From an uncultured Clostridia bacterium (GTDB taxonomy: Bacteria > Bacillota > Clostridia > Oscillospirales > Butyricicoccaceae): a DNA stretch of 32,925 bases. The stretch is from the NCBI GenBank assembly GCA_944381055.1, contig CALWJQ010000088.1, positions 1 through 32,925 on the forward strand, written 5' to 3'. Under the pieces are notes generated by a model. The model was not told where the DNA came from. It worked only from the letters and a program-made list of their open reading frames with translations, and did not search any database. Shown here piece after piece: positions 1 to 6,745 of the stretch (the stretch's first letter is position 1; every line of letters begins with the position of its first letter). A program made the translations under genes and the position numbers.

Positions 1-18
1 TTATAGAGGAGGAATACC

Positions 19-1221
19 ATGGCAAACAAACGACCGTCAGGAGATGGAATGATCCGCAAGCGTAGTGACGGACGATGGGAAGGTCGAATCGTCATTGGAT
101 ATAAGGACAATGGCAATCCGATGTTCAGATCCGTCTACGCCAATACGCAGAAGGCGCTGTTGGCCAAACTTCACCAAACCATTGACAGTCACCAAAATGT
201 AAAACTGTCTGAGGAGAGTCGAATGACGCTCCGGCAATGGTTTGATGTTTGGCTCAATGAATATATGCTCAATTCTATTCGCCCAAGTACATGGGCCGGG
301 TACAGACGCATGGCCGAGCACTATATAAATCCTATTTTGGGAGACAAGCCGGTTTATTTGATTACTCAAATGGATATTCAGAAAATGTATGCGAGATTGA
401 AAAAGCATGGACGCAAGCACGAACATCCTGAATATGGCTATGAGTTGTCTAACACGATGGTCAACAGCATTCACTGTATGCTTCATTTAGCTCTGAAGTA
501 TGCGGTTCAGGCACATATTATCCCAAGCAACCCAACGGAAGGTGCCGTGGCACCACGTCCTAACAAAAGTGAAAAGCAGATTTTAGATGATAAACAATTG
601 GACCGTTTTGTTGAGCAAATTAAAAAGGATTCATATTGGTTTGATTTCTTTTATACAGAAATCACAACAGGAATGCGACTGGGTGAAATTTGTAGCTTGC
701 GTTGGGATGATTTTGATCCGAAAAAGGGTGTCATTAAGGTGCGGAGAACGCTGCAACGTGACAGTAAAGGTGCCCCGACACTCGGCGATACAAAGACTTT
801 TGCAGGGCGTAGAGTGATATACCTACCGACCAGCACCGTGAGTGTATTGGTTGAACGGAAGAAGAATGCATACGGCAATTGGATATTTCATTATCCGTTT
901 GCGCCTGAGCTTCCAATGAATCCCAGTACAGCTTACCGCAAACTCAAGCAGATACTGCACGAGGCCAATTTGCCGGATATGAGATTTCATGACTTGAGAC
1001 ATACCTTTGCTACGCACGCACTCACAAGTGGAGTTGACGCTAAAACACTTTCAGGTATTCTTGGGCACACAAATGCTTCGTTCACTTTGGATACCTATAC
1101 TCACGTCACAACAGATATGCACGCCCAAGCTGCTGAGGTAGTTTGTGGTTTTTTGCAGCAGTTTTTAGGAAAGGATCTTAAGCCATGGCAGGAAAACGAA
1201 AAAACGGAACAGGCACCGTAA
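19..1221 (+). CDS. Tyrosine recombinase / site-specific integrase (first of a tandem pair)
   Basis: A 400-residue phage/ICE-type integrase that would catalyse integration and excision of the element whose end lies here. The N-terminus (about 1-45; GDGMIRKRSDGRWEGR) looks like an AP2-like arm-site DNA-binding domain. A SAM-like core-binding domain follows (about 70-170), then the catalytic domain. The catalytic set is complete: R220 (TGMRLGE), H324 and R327 (HDLRH), H350 (LGHT) and nucleophile Y360 (DTYTH). An AGAGGAGG ribosome site sits just before the ATG. The gene overlaps the next integrase by 37 bp, so the two are probably cotranslated. The region is AT-richer than the host genes to the right, consistent with acquisition. 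The window begins only 18 bp upstream, so other element genes, including a possible further recombinase, cannot be seen. Confidence 0.95.
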   Translation: MANKRPSGDGMIRKRSDGRWEGRIVIGYKDNGNPMFRSVYANTQKALLAKLHQTIDSHQNVKLSEESRMTLRQWFDVWLNEYMLNSIRPSTWAGYRRMAEHYINPILGDKPVYLITQMDIQKMYARLKKHGRKHEHPEYGYELSNTMVNSIHCMLHLALKYAVQAHIIPSNPTEGAVAPRPNKSEKQILDDKQLDRFVEQIKKDSYWFDFFYTEITTGMRLGEICSLRWDDFDPKKGVIKVRRTLQRDSKGAPTLGDTKTFAGRRVIYLPTSTVSVLVERKKNAYGNWIFHYPFAPELPMNPSTAYRKLKQILHEANLPDMRFHDLRHTFATHALTSGVDAKTLSGILGHTNASFTLDTYTHVTTDMHAQAAEVVCGFLQQFLGKDLKPWQENEKTEQAP

Positions 1222-2783
1222 GAAAACGATCAAACGGCAGTTGGGAAGCCCGGTTTATTGTAAGTTATACACTTGAAGGAAAACCTACGTTCAAGAGTGT
1301 TTCGGCAGCAACCAAATCTGAGTGCATCAAGAAGATGAAAGAGGCCAAAGAAGCATTAGGGGTAACTCATGAAAAGGTCAGCCCCGATATGCTCTTTGGC
1401 AACTGGATAGATTGCTGGTATCAATTCTACTGTAAACCGAGAATTCGTGAATCGACTCAGGCACACTATGAGAACATGATTTATAAGCACATTGTTCCTG
1501 GCATTGGCAATATTCAGCTTGATAAGCTTACGCAGAAAGATCTGCAGACATTTTACAACCAGGAAAAGAAAGAAGGGCGACAAGCTCATGTTGAGATGTT
1601 AGGAGCAGGTTTATCTAATGCGATGGTAAGAAGTCTTCACGCTCTCTGCAGGTCATCGCTTGAGAAAGCGAGAATTGATAAGCTTATCAATATAAATCCG
1701 GCAAATGGATGTAGACTGCCGCCGAAGAAAGCGCGTGAAATGCAGGTTCTAACTCCTGAAGAGCTATATCGCTTTATGAGCCAGGCAAATGCTGAGGGTT
1801 ACTATGAATTTTTTCTTCTCGAACTATCAACCGGAATGCGTCGTGGCGAAATTCTTGCTTTGCAGTGGAAAGATCTTGATTTTGAGACAGGCGAACTGAA
1901 TATATACAAGCAGGTTAATCGAATTAAGGGCAAGTTGATTATTTCCCAGCCTAAGACAAAGTCATCCATAAGAAAGATTATCATCCCTGCGCCGGTTGTT
2001 TCTGTGTTGGAGGAGCTTCACAGTAAAACGACGTCCAAGTGGATGTTTCCATCTCCGGTTAAATTAAATGATGAGCCGTTAGACCCTTCTGCTATCAAAA
2101 ACAGATTTACTCTGATTTTGGAGCGAGCGAATTGCAAGCATATTAGGTTTCATGATTTGAGACACACGTTCGCAACTATGGCCTTACAAAGTGGTATGGA
2201 CGTAAAGACATTGTCATCTGTTATTGGTCATGTCTCATCTGCTATGACACTCGACATCTATGCTCATATCACTGACGATATGCAACGCGGAGCTGCGAAA
2301 AAGATTGAGCGAGGCATGTCGAAAAAGGCAACTATAGATGTTCCGGACATCCCGGTACAAGAAGCACCCGTTGTATTCGAGCCATACGAGCCATCCTTCG
2401 GTCGGAAAAGAAGGTCTGGAACTGGATGCATAAGCGAGATTAACGATCACCTCTATGAAGGGCGATACTCTCCCAAGTGGCCCGATGGTAAGCGTCATCC
2501 TCGAAATGTGTATGCGAAAACCAGAGAGGAATGCCAAGAGAAACTCAAGGCGCTCATAGAAGAGATGGATCGCGAGATACACTTGATAGCTACGGTTGGT
2601 GAGAGCGATGGGCATCGCATTCCGGATGGGATCAGCCTCAAAAAGAAGACGGTAATGACGTATTTGAGCGCACATCCAAATGAAAAGAACAAGAGTAAGA
2701 TTGCGAGAGAAACCGGAGTCAGCCGAGATACAGTTCAGAAATACTATGCTGAGTTTATCAAATTGCATGACAATCAGATTTAA
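1185..2783 (+). CDS. Tyrosine recombinase with C-terminal arm-like repeat and HTH (second of a tandem pair)
   Basis: A 532-residue integrase paralogous to the upstream one (both start MA-KR--G-G--RKRS-G-WE). Catalytic residues are complete: R219 (TGMRRGE), H323 and R326 (HDLRH), H349 (IGHV) and Y359 (DIYAH). It is about 130 residues longer than an ordinary integrase. From about F405 the N-terminal arm-binding pattern recurs (GRKRRSGTGCI, then a YEGRYSP strand). Residues 486-532 form a helix-turn-helix-like tail (KIARETGVSRDTVQKYY). It may therefore bind DNA at two extra places or also act as a regulator; that is inference. The start overlaps the first integrase and has only a modest AAAGGA ribosome site, consistent with translational coupling. 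A strong terminator follows 20 bp after the stop. Confidence 0.93.
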   Translation: MAGKRKNGTGTVRKRSNGSWEARFIVSYTLEGKPTFKSVSAATKSECIKKMKEAKEALGVTHEKVSPDMLFGNWIDCWYQFYCKPRIRESTQAHYENMIYKHIVPGIGNIQLDKLTQKDLQTFYNQEKKEGRQAHVEMLGAGLSNAMVRSLHALCRSSLEKARIDKLININPANGCRLPPKKAREMQVLTPEELYRFMSQANAEGYYEFFLLELSTGMRRGEILALQWKDLDFETGELNIYKQVNRIKGKLIISQPKTKSSIRKIIIPAPVVSVLEELHSKTTSKWMFPSPVKLNDEPLDPSAIKNRFTLILERANCKHIRFHDLRHTFATMALQSGMDVKTLSSVIGHVSSAMTLDIYAHITDDMQRGAAKKIERGMSKKATIDVPDIPVQEAPVVFEPYEPSFGRKRRSGTGCISEINDHLYEGRYSPKWPDGKRHPRNVYAKTREECQEKLKALIEEMDREIHLIATVGESDGHRIPDGISLKKKTVMTYLSAHPNEKNKSKIARETGVSRDTVQKYYAEFIKLHDNQI

Positions 2784-2802
2784 CACGTATGAGCGCAAAA
2801 AG

Positions 2803-2842
2803 AAAAACCTCTGAGATCACTTGCGTGATCTCAGAGGTTTTT
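2803..2842. terminator. Bidirectional intrinsic terminator between integrase and tRNA-Pro
   Basis: A perfect 18-bp inverted repeat (2803-2820 and 2825-2842) with a 4-nt loop (ttgc), flanked by A5 and T5. It can end the integrase transcript on the + strand and the tRNA-Pro transcript on the - strand. Its last base overlaps the CCA end of the tRNA gene. Confidence 0.92.
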
Positions 2843-2917
2843 GGTCCGAGTGGCGAGACTCAAACTCGCGGCCTGACGCTCCCAAAGCGCCCGTTCTATC
2901 AGCTGAACTACACCCGG
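2842..2917 (-). tRNA. tRNA-Pro(UGG), complete, apparently carried by the element
   Basis: The gene folds as a full 76-nt cloverleaf with encoded CCA. Acceptor CCGGGTG pairs with CACTCGG with one G-U, and C1-G72 plus A73 are proline identity marks. The D-stem is GTTC/GAAC, the anticodon stem GGCGC/GCGTC with loop TTTGGGA (anticodon UGG), and the T-stem GCGAG/CTCGC. The D-loop is AGCTGATA, so position 19 is A instead of the near-universal G. The T-loop is TTTGAGT, so position 56 is U instead of C. The two changes compensate, replacing the G19-C56 tertiary pair by A19-U56. The gene lies inside the element, between its integrases and the attachment junction. It differs from the severed host tRNA-Pro in the D and anticodon stems, so it is not simply that gene's missing part. 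Confidence 0.93.
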
Positions 2918-2929
2918 ATCTATATAAAT

Positions 2930-2957
2930 ATCATACCAGAAAAAACAGAAAAAGCAA
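2930..2957 (-). promoter_or_regulatory. Promoter of the element tRNA-Pro
   Basis: On the - strand, TTGCTT (2957-2952), 16 bp, then TATGAT (2935-2930), with an upstream TG that makes an extended -10. Transcription would start about 6 nt before the mature tRNA 5' end. The element tRNA therefore need not rely on the captured host promoter. Confidence 0.6.
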
Positions 2958-2961
2958 TTTT

Positions 2962-3026
2962 ATTGTGGTCAAAATTGTGGCAAAAGCGATGCGATTAGGC
3001 ACTTTTGGATTTGTGAAAAGCCACAA
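2962..3026. repeat. Integrase arm-site-like repeats
   Basis: Two adjacent 12-bp direct copies, ATTGTGGTCAAA (2962-2973) and ATTGTGGCAAAA (2974-2985), are followed by an inverted relative (3016-3026; TTGTGGCTTTT on the - strand) and TTGTGAAAAG at 3011-3020. They lie about 70-130 bp from the recombination junction, where arm-type binding sites of tyrosine recombinases are expected. Their role is inferred from position and repetition only. Confidence 0.45.
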
Positions 3027-3086
3027 AAGCCCCATGGCACAAGGGTTTCCGGGTTTGACCTAAAACTGCTTGAACATCATACTACA

Positions 3087-3098
3087 ACGTCCCAAAGC
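3087..3098. other. Probable attachment-site junction (att) in the tRNA-Pro anticodon loop
   Basis: Pairing with the host tRNA 5' anticodon stem (CCTGC on the - strand) stops exactly after the loop TTTGGGA. The bases to the left (caacg) cannot form the 3' stem. The crossover therefore lies in or next to the anticodon loop, 3090-3096, a known target class for tyrosine recombinases. The same 9 bp (tcccaaagc) occur in the complete tRNA at 2880-2888. Confidence 0.7.
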
Positions 3099-3127
3099 AG
3101 GCGCGCTACCAGCTGCGCTACACCCGG
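3090..3127 (-). pseudogene. Host tRNA-Pro(UGG), 5' half only, cut by integration
   Basis: On the - strand it reads acceptor CCGGGTG, TA, D-arm GCGC-AGCTGGTA-GCGC with the normal G18G19, G26, anticodon stem CCTGC and loop TTTGGGA. All tRNA character then ends. The missing 3' half is expected at the far left end of the element, outside the window, either as a bare half or as part of a rebuilt tRNA if the element carries a matching 5' half. A good promoter still sits in front of this fragment. Confidence 0.85.
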
Positions 3128-3170
3128 ATATGGAACCTTCCGGCAGGCTTTCAACTGCACTGTGGTTTTC

Positions 3171-3199
3171 ATTATACATCAATTCACAACACTTGACAA
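3171..3199 (-). promoter_or_regulatory. Promoter of the severed host tRNA-Pro
   Basis: On the - strand, TTGTCA (3199-3194), 17 bp, then consensus TATAAT (3176-3171). It faces the tRNA half and, beyond it, the element's complete tRNA-Pro about 250 bp downstream, so it may also transcribe that. Its -35 overlaps the glyS -35 on the other strand by 5 bp. Confidence 0.75.
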
Positions 3200-3221
3200 T
3201 CCCCCCGGGTTACGATACGAT
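3193..3221 (+). promoter_or_regulatory. Promoter of glyS
   Basis: Consensus TTGACA (3193-3198), 17 bp, then TACGAT (3216-3221). The transcript would start near 3228, giving a leader of roughly 70 nt, too short for a T-box. The -35 is shared back-to-back with the divergent tRNA-Pro promoter. Confidence 0.8.
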
Positions 3222-3295
3222 AAATAAATAGGTGCATACTTTATAGAATAAAAGACTACTGTCTTTGCCTGATCGATATTTTGGAGGGATAAGCA

Positions 3296-4678
3296 ATGAA
3301 AAACGCTGACAAAACCATGGACAAACTGGTCGCCCTGTGTAAGGGACGGGGATTTATTTACGCAGGCAGCGAAATCTATGGCGGGCTTTCCAACACATGG
3401 GATTACGGCCCCCTGGGCGTCGAGCTCAAAAACAACGTCAAAAAAGCCTGGTGGAAACGCTTCGTCCAGCAGTCGCCGTACAACGTCGGGCTGGACTGCG
3501 CGATTTTGATGAACCCGCAGGTCTGGGTTGCTTCGGGACATGTCGGCGGTTTTTCCGACCCCCTGATGGACTGCAAAGCCTGCCATACCCGCCACCGCGC
3601 CGACAACCTGATCGAGGAATTCTGCGGCCACGAACCGGACAGCCTTGACTTTGGCGACATGGAACGCTATATCAAAGAAAACGGCATCAAATGCCCCAAC
3701 TGCGGCAGCACCGACTTCACCCCCATCCGCAGCTTTAACCTGATGTTTAAGACCTTCCTCGGCATCACGGAAGATTCCAAATCCGAAATCTATCTGCGTC
3801 CCGAGACAGCGCAGGGTATTTTCGTCAACTTCAAAAATGTCCAGCGTACCAGCCGCAAAAAAATTCCTTTTGGCATCGCGCAAATCGGCAAAGCCTTCCG
3901 CAACGAAATCACCCCGGGCAACTTCATTTTCCGCACCCGCGAGTTCGAGCAGATGGAGCTTGAGTTCTTCTGCCGCCCCGGCACCGAGCTCGACTGGTTC
4001 GACTACTGGAAGCGCACCTGTATGGAATTCCTGCATGAAATCGGCCTGTCGGCCGACAACCTGCGCTACCGCGACCACGAAAAAGAAAAGCTGTCGCACT
4101 ATTCCAACGCGACGACAGACATCGAATATCTTTTCCCGTTCGGCTGGGGCGAGCTGTGGGGCGTTGCGTCCCGCACCGACTACGACCTGAAAGCCCATCA
4201 GACGACCTCGGGCGAAAACATGGAATATTTCGACGCCGAAACCAACGAGCACTACCTGCCCTACTGCATCGAGCCGTCTGTCGGCGTCGACCGCATGGTT
4301 CTCGCCGCGCTGTGCGACGCATACGATGAAGAAGTCGTCGATGCCGAAAAGAACGACACCCGCGTCGTACTGCGCTTTTCCCCTGCCCTGGCGCCTATCA
4401 AATGCGCTATTTTGCCGCTCTCCAAAAAGCTGAGCGAAAAAGCGCGCGCCATCCATGACCGGCTGACCGCCGATTTCCCCTGCGACTTTGACGACGCCGG
4501 CTCGATCGGCAAGCGCTACCGCCGCCAGGATGAAATCGGCACGCCTTTCTGCGTCACCTATGACTTCGAGAGCGAGACCGACGGCTGCGTCACCGTCCGC
4601 GAACGCGACAGCATGGCGCAGGTACGGCTCCCCATTGACCAGCTGCACGGCTATATCGCGGAAAAAACCGCATTTTAA
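3296..4678 (+). CDS. glyS: Glycine--tRNA ligase, single-chain class II (alpha2 type)
   Basis: Charges tRNA-Gly with glycine in the cytoplasm. The 460-residue length fits the homodimeric form rather than the two-subunit glyQ/glyS form. The start of the protein ([20 protein letters not shown]) and the [13 protein letters not shown] segment are characteristic. Two cysteine pairs (CKAC near 98, CPNC near 136) resemble the zinc site. Class II motif 2 (FRNEITPG...FRTREFEQ) and motif 3 (EPSVGVDRM) are both present, followed by an anticodon-binding domain from about residue 360. GGAGG stands 8 bp before the ATG. The gene stands alone behind its own promoter and immediately beside the integrated element, whose insertion leaves this promoter intact. 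Confidence 0.97.
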   Translation: MKNADKTMDKLVALCKGRGFIYAGSEIYGGLSNTWDYGPLGVELKNNVKKAWWKRFVQQSPYNVGLDCAILMNPQVWVASGHVGGFSDPLMDCKACHTRHRADNLIEEFCGHEPDSLDFGDMERYIKENGIKCPNCGSTDFTPIRSFNLMFKTFLGITEDSKSEIYLRPETAQGIFVNFKNVQRTSRKKIPFGIAQIGKAFRNEITPGNFIFRTREFEQMELEFFCRPGTELDWFDYWKRTCMEFLHEIGLSADNLRYRDHEKEKLSHYSNATTDIEYLFPFGWGELWGVASRTDYDLKAHQTTSGENMEYFDAETNEHYLPYCIEPSVGVDRMVLAALCDAYDEEVVDAEKNDTRVVLRFSPALAPIKCAILPLSKKLSEKARAIHDRLTADFPCDFDDAGSIGKRYRRQDEIGTPFCVTYDFESETDGCVTVRERDSMAQVRLPIDQLHGYIAEKTAF

Positions 4679-4729
4679 AGGCTGCCGCTCCGCCGCTTTT
4701 ACCGATTTGTCATTTTTCCGGCCGTGCCT

Positions 4730-4764
4730 AAAAACCTGCAAACCGTTGCAATGACTGGGTTTTT
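4730..4764 (+). terminator. Probable terminator of glyS
   Basis: AAAAACC (4730-4736) pairs with GGTTTTT (4758-4764), enclosing a TGCAA-accg-TTGCA hairpin, with an asymmetric bulge. The stem ends in T5. It is weaker than the other terminators in the window. Confidence 0.5.
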
Positions 4765-4818
4765 GGGGCATTCCAAAAATTGGCCTGAATTTTTGTATAT
4801 CTTTTGTAACTATTTTGT

Positions 4819-4846
4819 TTGACTTTTGTTACTTTTATGGTAAAAT
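4819..4846 (+). promoter_or_regulatory. Promoter of the 4865-6115 pair
   Basis: TTGACT (4819-4824), 16 bp, then TAAAAT (4841-4846) with TG one base upstream (extended -10). It would give a very short leader that ends in the AAGGAGG ribosome site. Confidence 0.7.
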
Positions 4847-4864
4847 AAAAAAGGAGGCAAGCTG

Positions 4865-5167
4865 ATGAATGCTTCGACACAAAGCAACGATTTTCCGCTT
4901 ATGTACAAGGGCCGTCCTTTGATGAGAAAGGACACCATGATTTACTACGGGAGCATGGCCGACAAATACATCATCATGATGCAGGTCGCCTCGTCCGAAC
5001 CGTTAAAGGACGTCAAGCTCTCGGGGCGGGTATCGGTGCAGCTTCAGTTGACCGACCCCGAGATCAGTTCCCGGGATCGGGTCGTGAAATCAACCGAAAA
5101 GGACGGACTGTGGAACGCGCTGGACATTGCGTCCATCTGGCTGGAAAGAGCCCTGAGCGGCAAATAG
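4865..5167 (+). CDS. Small uncharacterised protein (100 aa)
   Basis: A strong AAGGAGG ribosome site precedes the ATG. The protein is soluble-looking, with no signal peptide or membrane segment. A short beta-rich front part (MYKGRPLMRKDTMIYYG) is followed by a strand-like middle (VKLSGRVSVQLQLTD) and a helical tail (LWNALDIASIWLERALS). I recall similar short proteins in Clostridia, with the tail the best-kept part, but know no function. It shares a promoter with the secreted hydrolase 33 bp downstream, which could mean a link to envelope work; that is only an inference from order. Confidence 0.8.
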   Translation: MNASTQSNDFPLMYKGRPLMRKDTMIYYGSMADKYIIMMQVASSEPLKDVKLSGRVSVQLQLTDPEISSRDRVVKSTEKDGLWNALDIASIWLERALSGK

Positions 5168-5200
5168 TTCCGCCCGTCCCTCTACATCCCGGAGGTAATT

Positions 5201-6115
5201 ATGAAAGTCACCAAGCTATTGTTGGCCGGCGCGCTGAGCGCCGCCCTGATGTCGATCACCGCCTTTGCTTTTGATGTGCAGGGCGGGACGGTTGAGACTT
5301 CTTCCGCCGTTAATTTCCGCACCGGCGCTTCCACTTCGCACGACGTGTTGGACAAGCTGTCGGACGGCGACCGCGTCTGTGTGCTTGACGAAGCGGAAAA
5401 CGGCTGGTACAAAGCCGCTTACAACGGTGTTGTCGGCTATATCAGCAGCGAATATGTCGCTTTGTCCCCGGTCATGAACATTGAGCCGGGCGGAGCCCAG
5501 GTGACGACCGAAGTGCTCAACATGCGCGCCGAACCCTCGACGTCCGCGAGCATCCTCACCCGTTTGACCAGCGGCAATATCGCCAAAATCATCGGCATCA
5601 ACAATGGCTGGCTGAAAGTTACTTATGGTTCGTACACCGGGTACATCCATCCCGACTACGTTGAAGTGGTCGCGTACGCCGCGTCCCCCGCGCGCAACGC
5701 CTCTTCGGGTACGGCGGCGGCTGCTCCGGCCGCGACCGGCCTTCGTCAGGAAATCGTCGATTACGCCAAGACCTTCCTCGGCGTCAAATATGTGTACGGC
5801 GGTTCTTCCCCTAAAGGCTTTGACTGCTCGGGCTTTACCAAATATGTCTTTGCCCACTTCAATATCAGTTTGCAGCGCACTTCTTCAGCGCAGTATTCGA
5901 CCAGCGTAACCAAGATCAGCAAATCCGAGCTTCAGGCCGGTGATCTTGTCTTCTTCAGCAGTTCGGCGGGTTCCAGCTCGATTGGCCACGTCGGTATTTA
6001 CATTGGGGGCGGCAATTTCATTCACGCCTCTTCCCCGGGCGACGTTGTCAAGATTGACTCTATGGACAGCACATATTACACCACCCACTATGTGGGCTCC
6101 GGGACCGTCCTGTAA
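5201..6115 (+). CDS. Secreted SH3b-SH3b-NlpC/P60 peptidoglycan hydrolase
   Basis: A 304-residue exported enzyme expected to cut peptide stems of peptidoglycan. Residues 1-23 form a signal peptide ending near AFA. Two bacterial SH3 domains follow (about 30-88 and 97-155), each with the VNFRTGAST / LNMRAEPST pattern that binds wall peptides. An Ala-rich linker precedes an NlpC/P60 domain (about 180-304). The catalytic residues are visible: C209 in FDCSGF, H263 in GHVGIYIG, and H275 in FIHASS as the likely third residue. GGAGG precedes the ATG by 7 bp. It lies in the same transcription unit as the small gene before it and is followed by a strong terminator. Confidence 0.93.
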   Translation: MKVTKLLLAGALSAALMSITAFAFDVQGGTVETSSAVNFRTGASTSHDVLDKLSDGDRVCVLDEAENGWYKAAYNGVVGYISSEYVALSPVMNIEPGGAQVTTEVLNMRAEPSTSASILTRLTSGNIAKIIGINNGWLKVTYGSYTGYIHPDYVEVVAYAASPARNASSGTAAAAPAATGLRQEIVDYAKTFLGVKYVYGGSSPKGFDCSGFTKYVFAHFNISLQRTSSAQYSTSVTKISKSELQAGDLVFFSSSAGSSSIGHVGIYIGGGNFIHASSPGDVVKIDSMDSTYYTTHYVGSGTVL

Positions 6116-6126
6116 AATGATATGAC

Positions 6127-6157
6127 AAAAGCGGTACGCTTTATGCGTACCGCTTTT
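6127..6157. terminator. Bidirectional terminator between convergent genes
   Basis: A perfect 13-bp inverted repeat, AAAAGCGGTACGC (6127-6139) and its complement (6145-6157), with a 5-nt loop and T5. It ends the NlpC/P60 transcript and, on the - strand, the long operon whose last stop codon begins at 6160. Confidence 0.92.
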
Positions 6158-6745
6158 TCATGCCTGCAACTCCTGTACAATTTGCGTCAGCTGATCGGGC
6201 GTCACCCGGCCGCTCAGCCAGCGGCACAACGCGCCTGCACTCAGGTTGGGCGGCAGTCCCAGCCTGTCCATCAGCCTTTGGCGCAGCGCAGCGCTGCCCG
6301 GCCCGCCGCTCAGCCCGACCGCATACAGATCTGCGGTTGTAATCGGTGCTTGCGGCGCGCTTGATCCCTCGTGCGCCGCCCCGCAGGACAATACGGCATG
6401 GATAATTTCTTCATCCGTCACGCCTTCGACGCCGAGCAGCCCCTCGCCGGACGGCGTGCTTTTTCGCTTTTCCCGCCCCTTATGCGCGCCGACATAGGCA
6501 TGATATATCTGTCCGTCCGCGATGGCGGAACGCAGGAAATTGCGGATGACCAGCCCCGCGCCGTCCGGGTCAGTCAGGATGATGATTCCGCGTTCGACGG
6601 CCAGCCGTCGCAGGAAATCCAGCGTCTTCCTGTCGTTGAAAATGGAAAACCCGTTGACCGGCACAATCAGGGCGTCAAAAATCTGGCTGAGTTTGTTTTT
6701 GTCGTACCGCCCCTCGACGACAATGGCTTGTCTGATCGAAATCAT
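6158..6745 (-). CDS. RNase M5-like TOPRIM protein
   Basis: 195 residues. The N-terminal half is a TOPRIM domain like that of RNase M5, the maturase of 5S rRNA. Metal-binding acidic residues are visible: E11 in VVEGRYDK, and D59 and D61 in TDPDGAG. The following stretch (IRNFLR, then AYVGAHKGREKRK) matches the clostridial branch of this family, whose C-terminal part is often listed as DUF4093. Whether it processes 5S rRNA or another RNA is not shown, and it diverges from the Bacillus enzyme. Its ATG overlaps the holA stop by 4 bp (ATGA), making it the last gene of the long operon. Confidence 0.8.
   Translation of the reverse strand: MISIRQAIVVEGRYDKNKLSQIFDALIVPVNGFSIFNDRKTLDFLRRLAVERGIIILTDPDGAGLVIRNFLRSAIADGQIYHAYVGAHKGREKRKSTPSGEGLLGVEGVTDEEIIHAVLSCGAAHEGSSAPQAPITTADLYAVGLSGGPGSAALRQRLMDRLGLPPNLSAGALCRWLSGRVTPDQLTQIVQELQA

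Noticed and set aside
3090..3127. A second functional tRNA-Pro
   Set aside because: The 3' anticodon stem, T-arm, acceptor 3' strand and CCA are absent; only the 5' half matches.
3228..3295. T-box or glycine riboswitch ahead of glyS
   Set aside because: Only about 70 nt lie between the predicted start of transcription and the ATG, with no specifier stem or T-box sequence and no terminator.
3179..4771. A 530-codon open frame on the - strand across glyS
   Set aside because: It is antisense to a clear glyS gene. Its composition (runs of A, V, G, F, R) is that of the reverse complement of a GC-rich coding frame, and no domain is visible.
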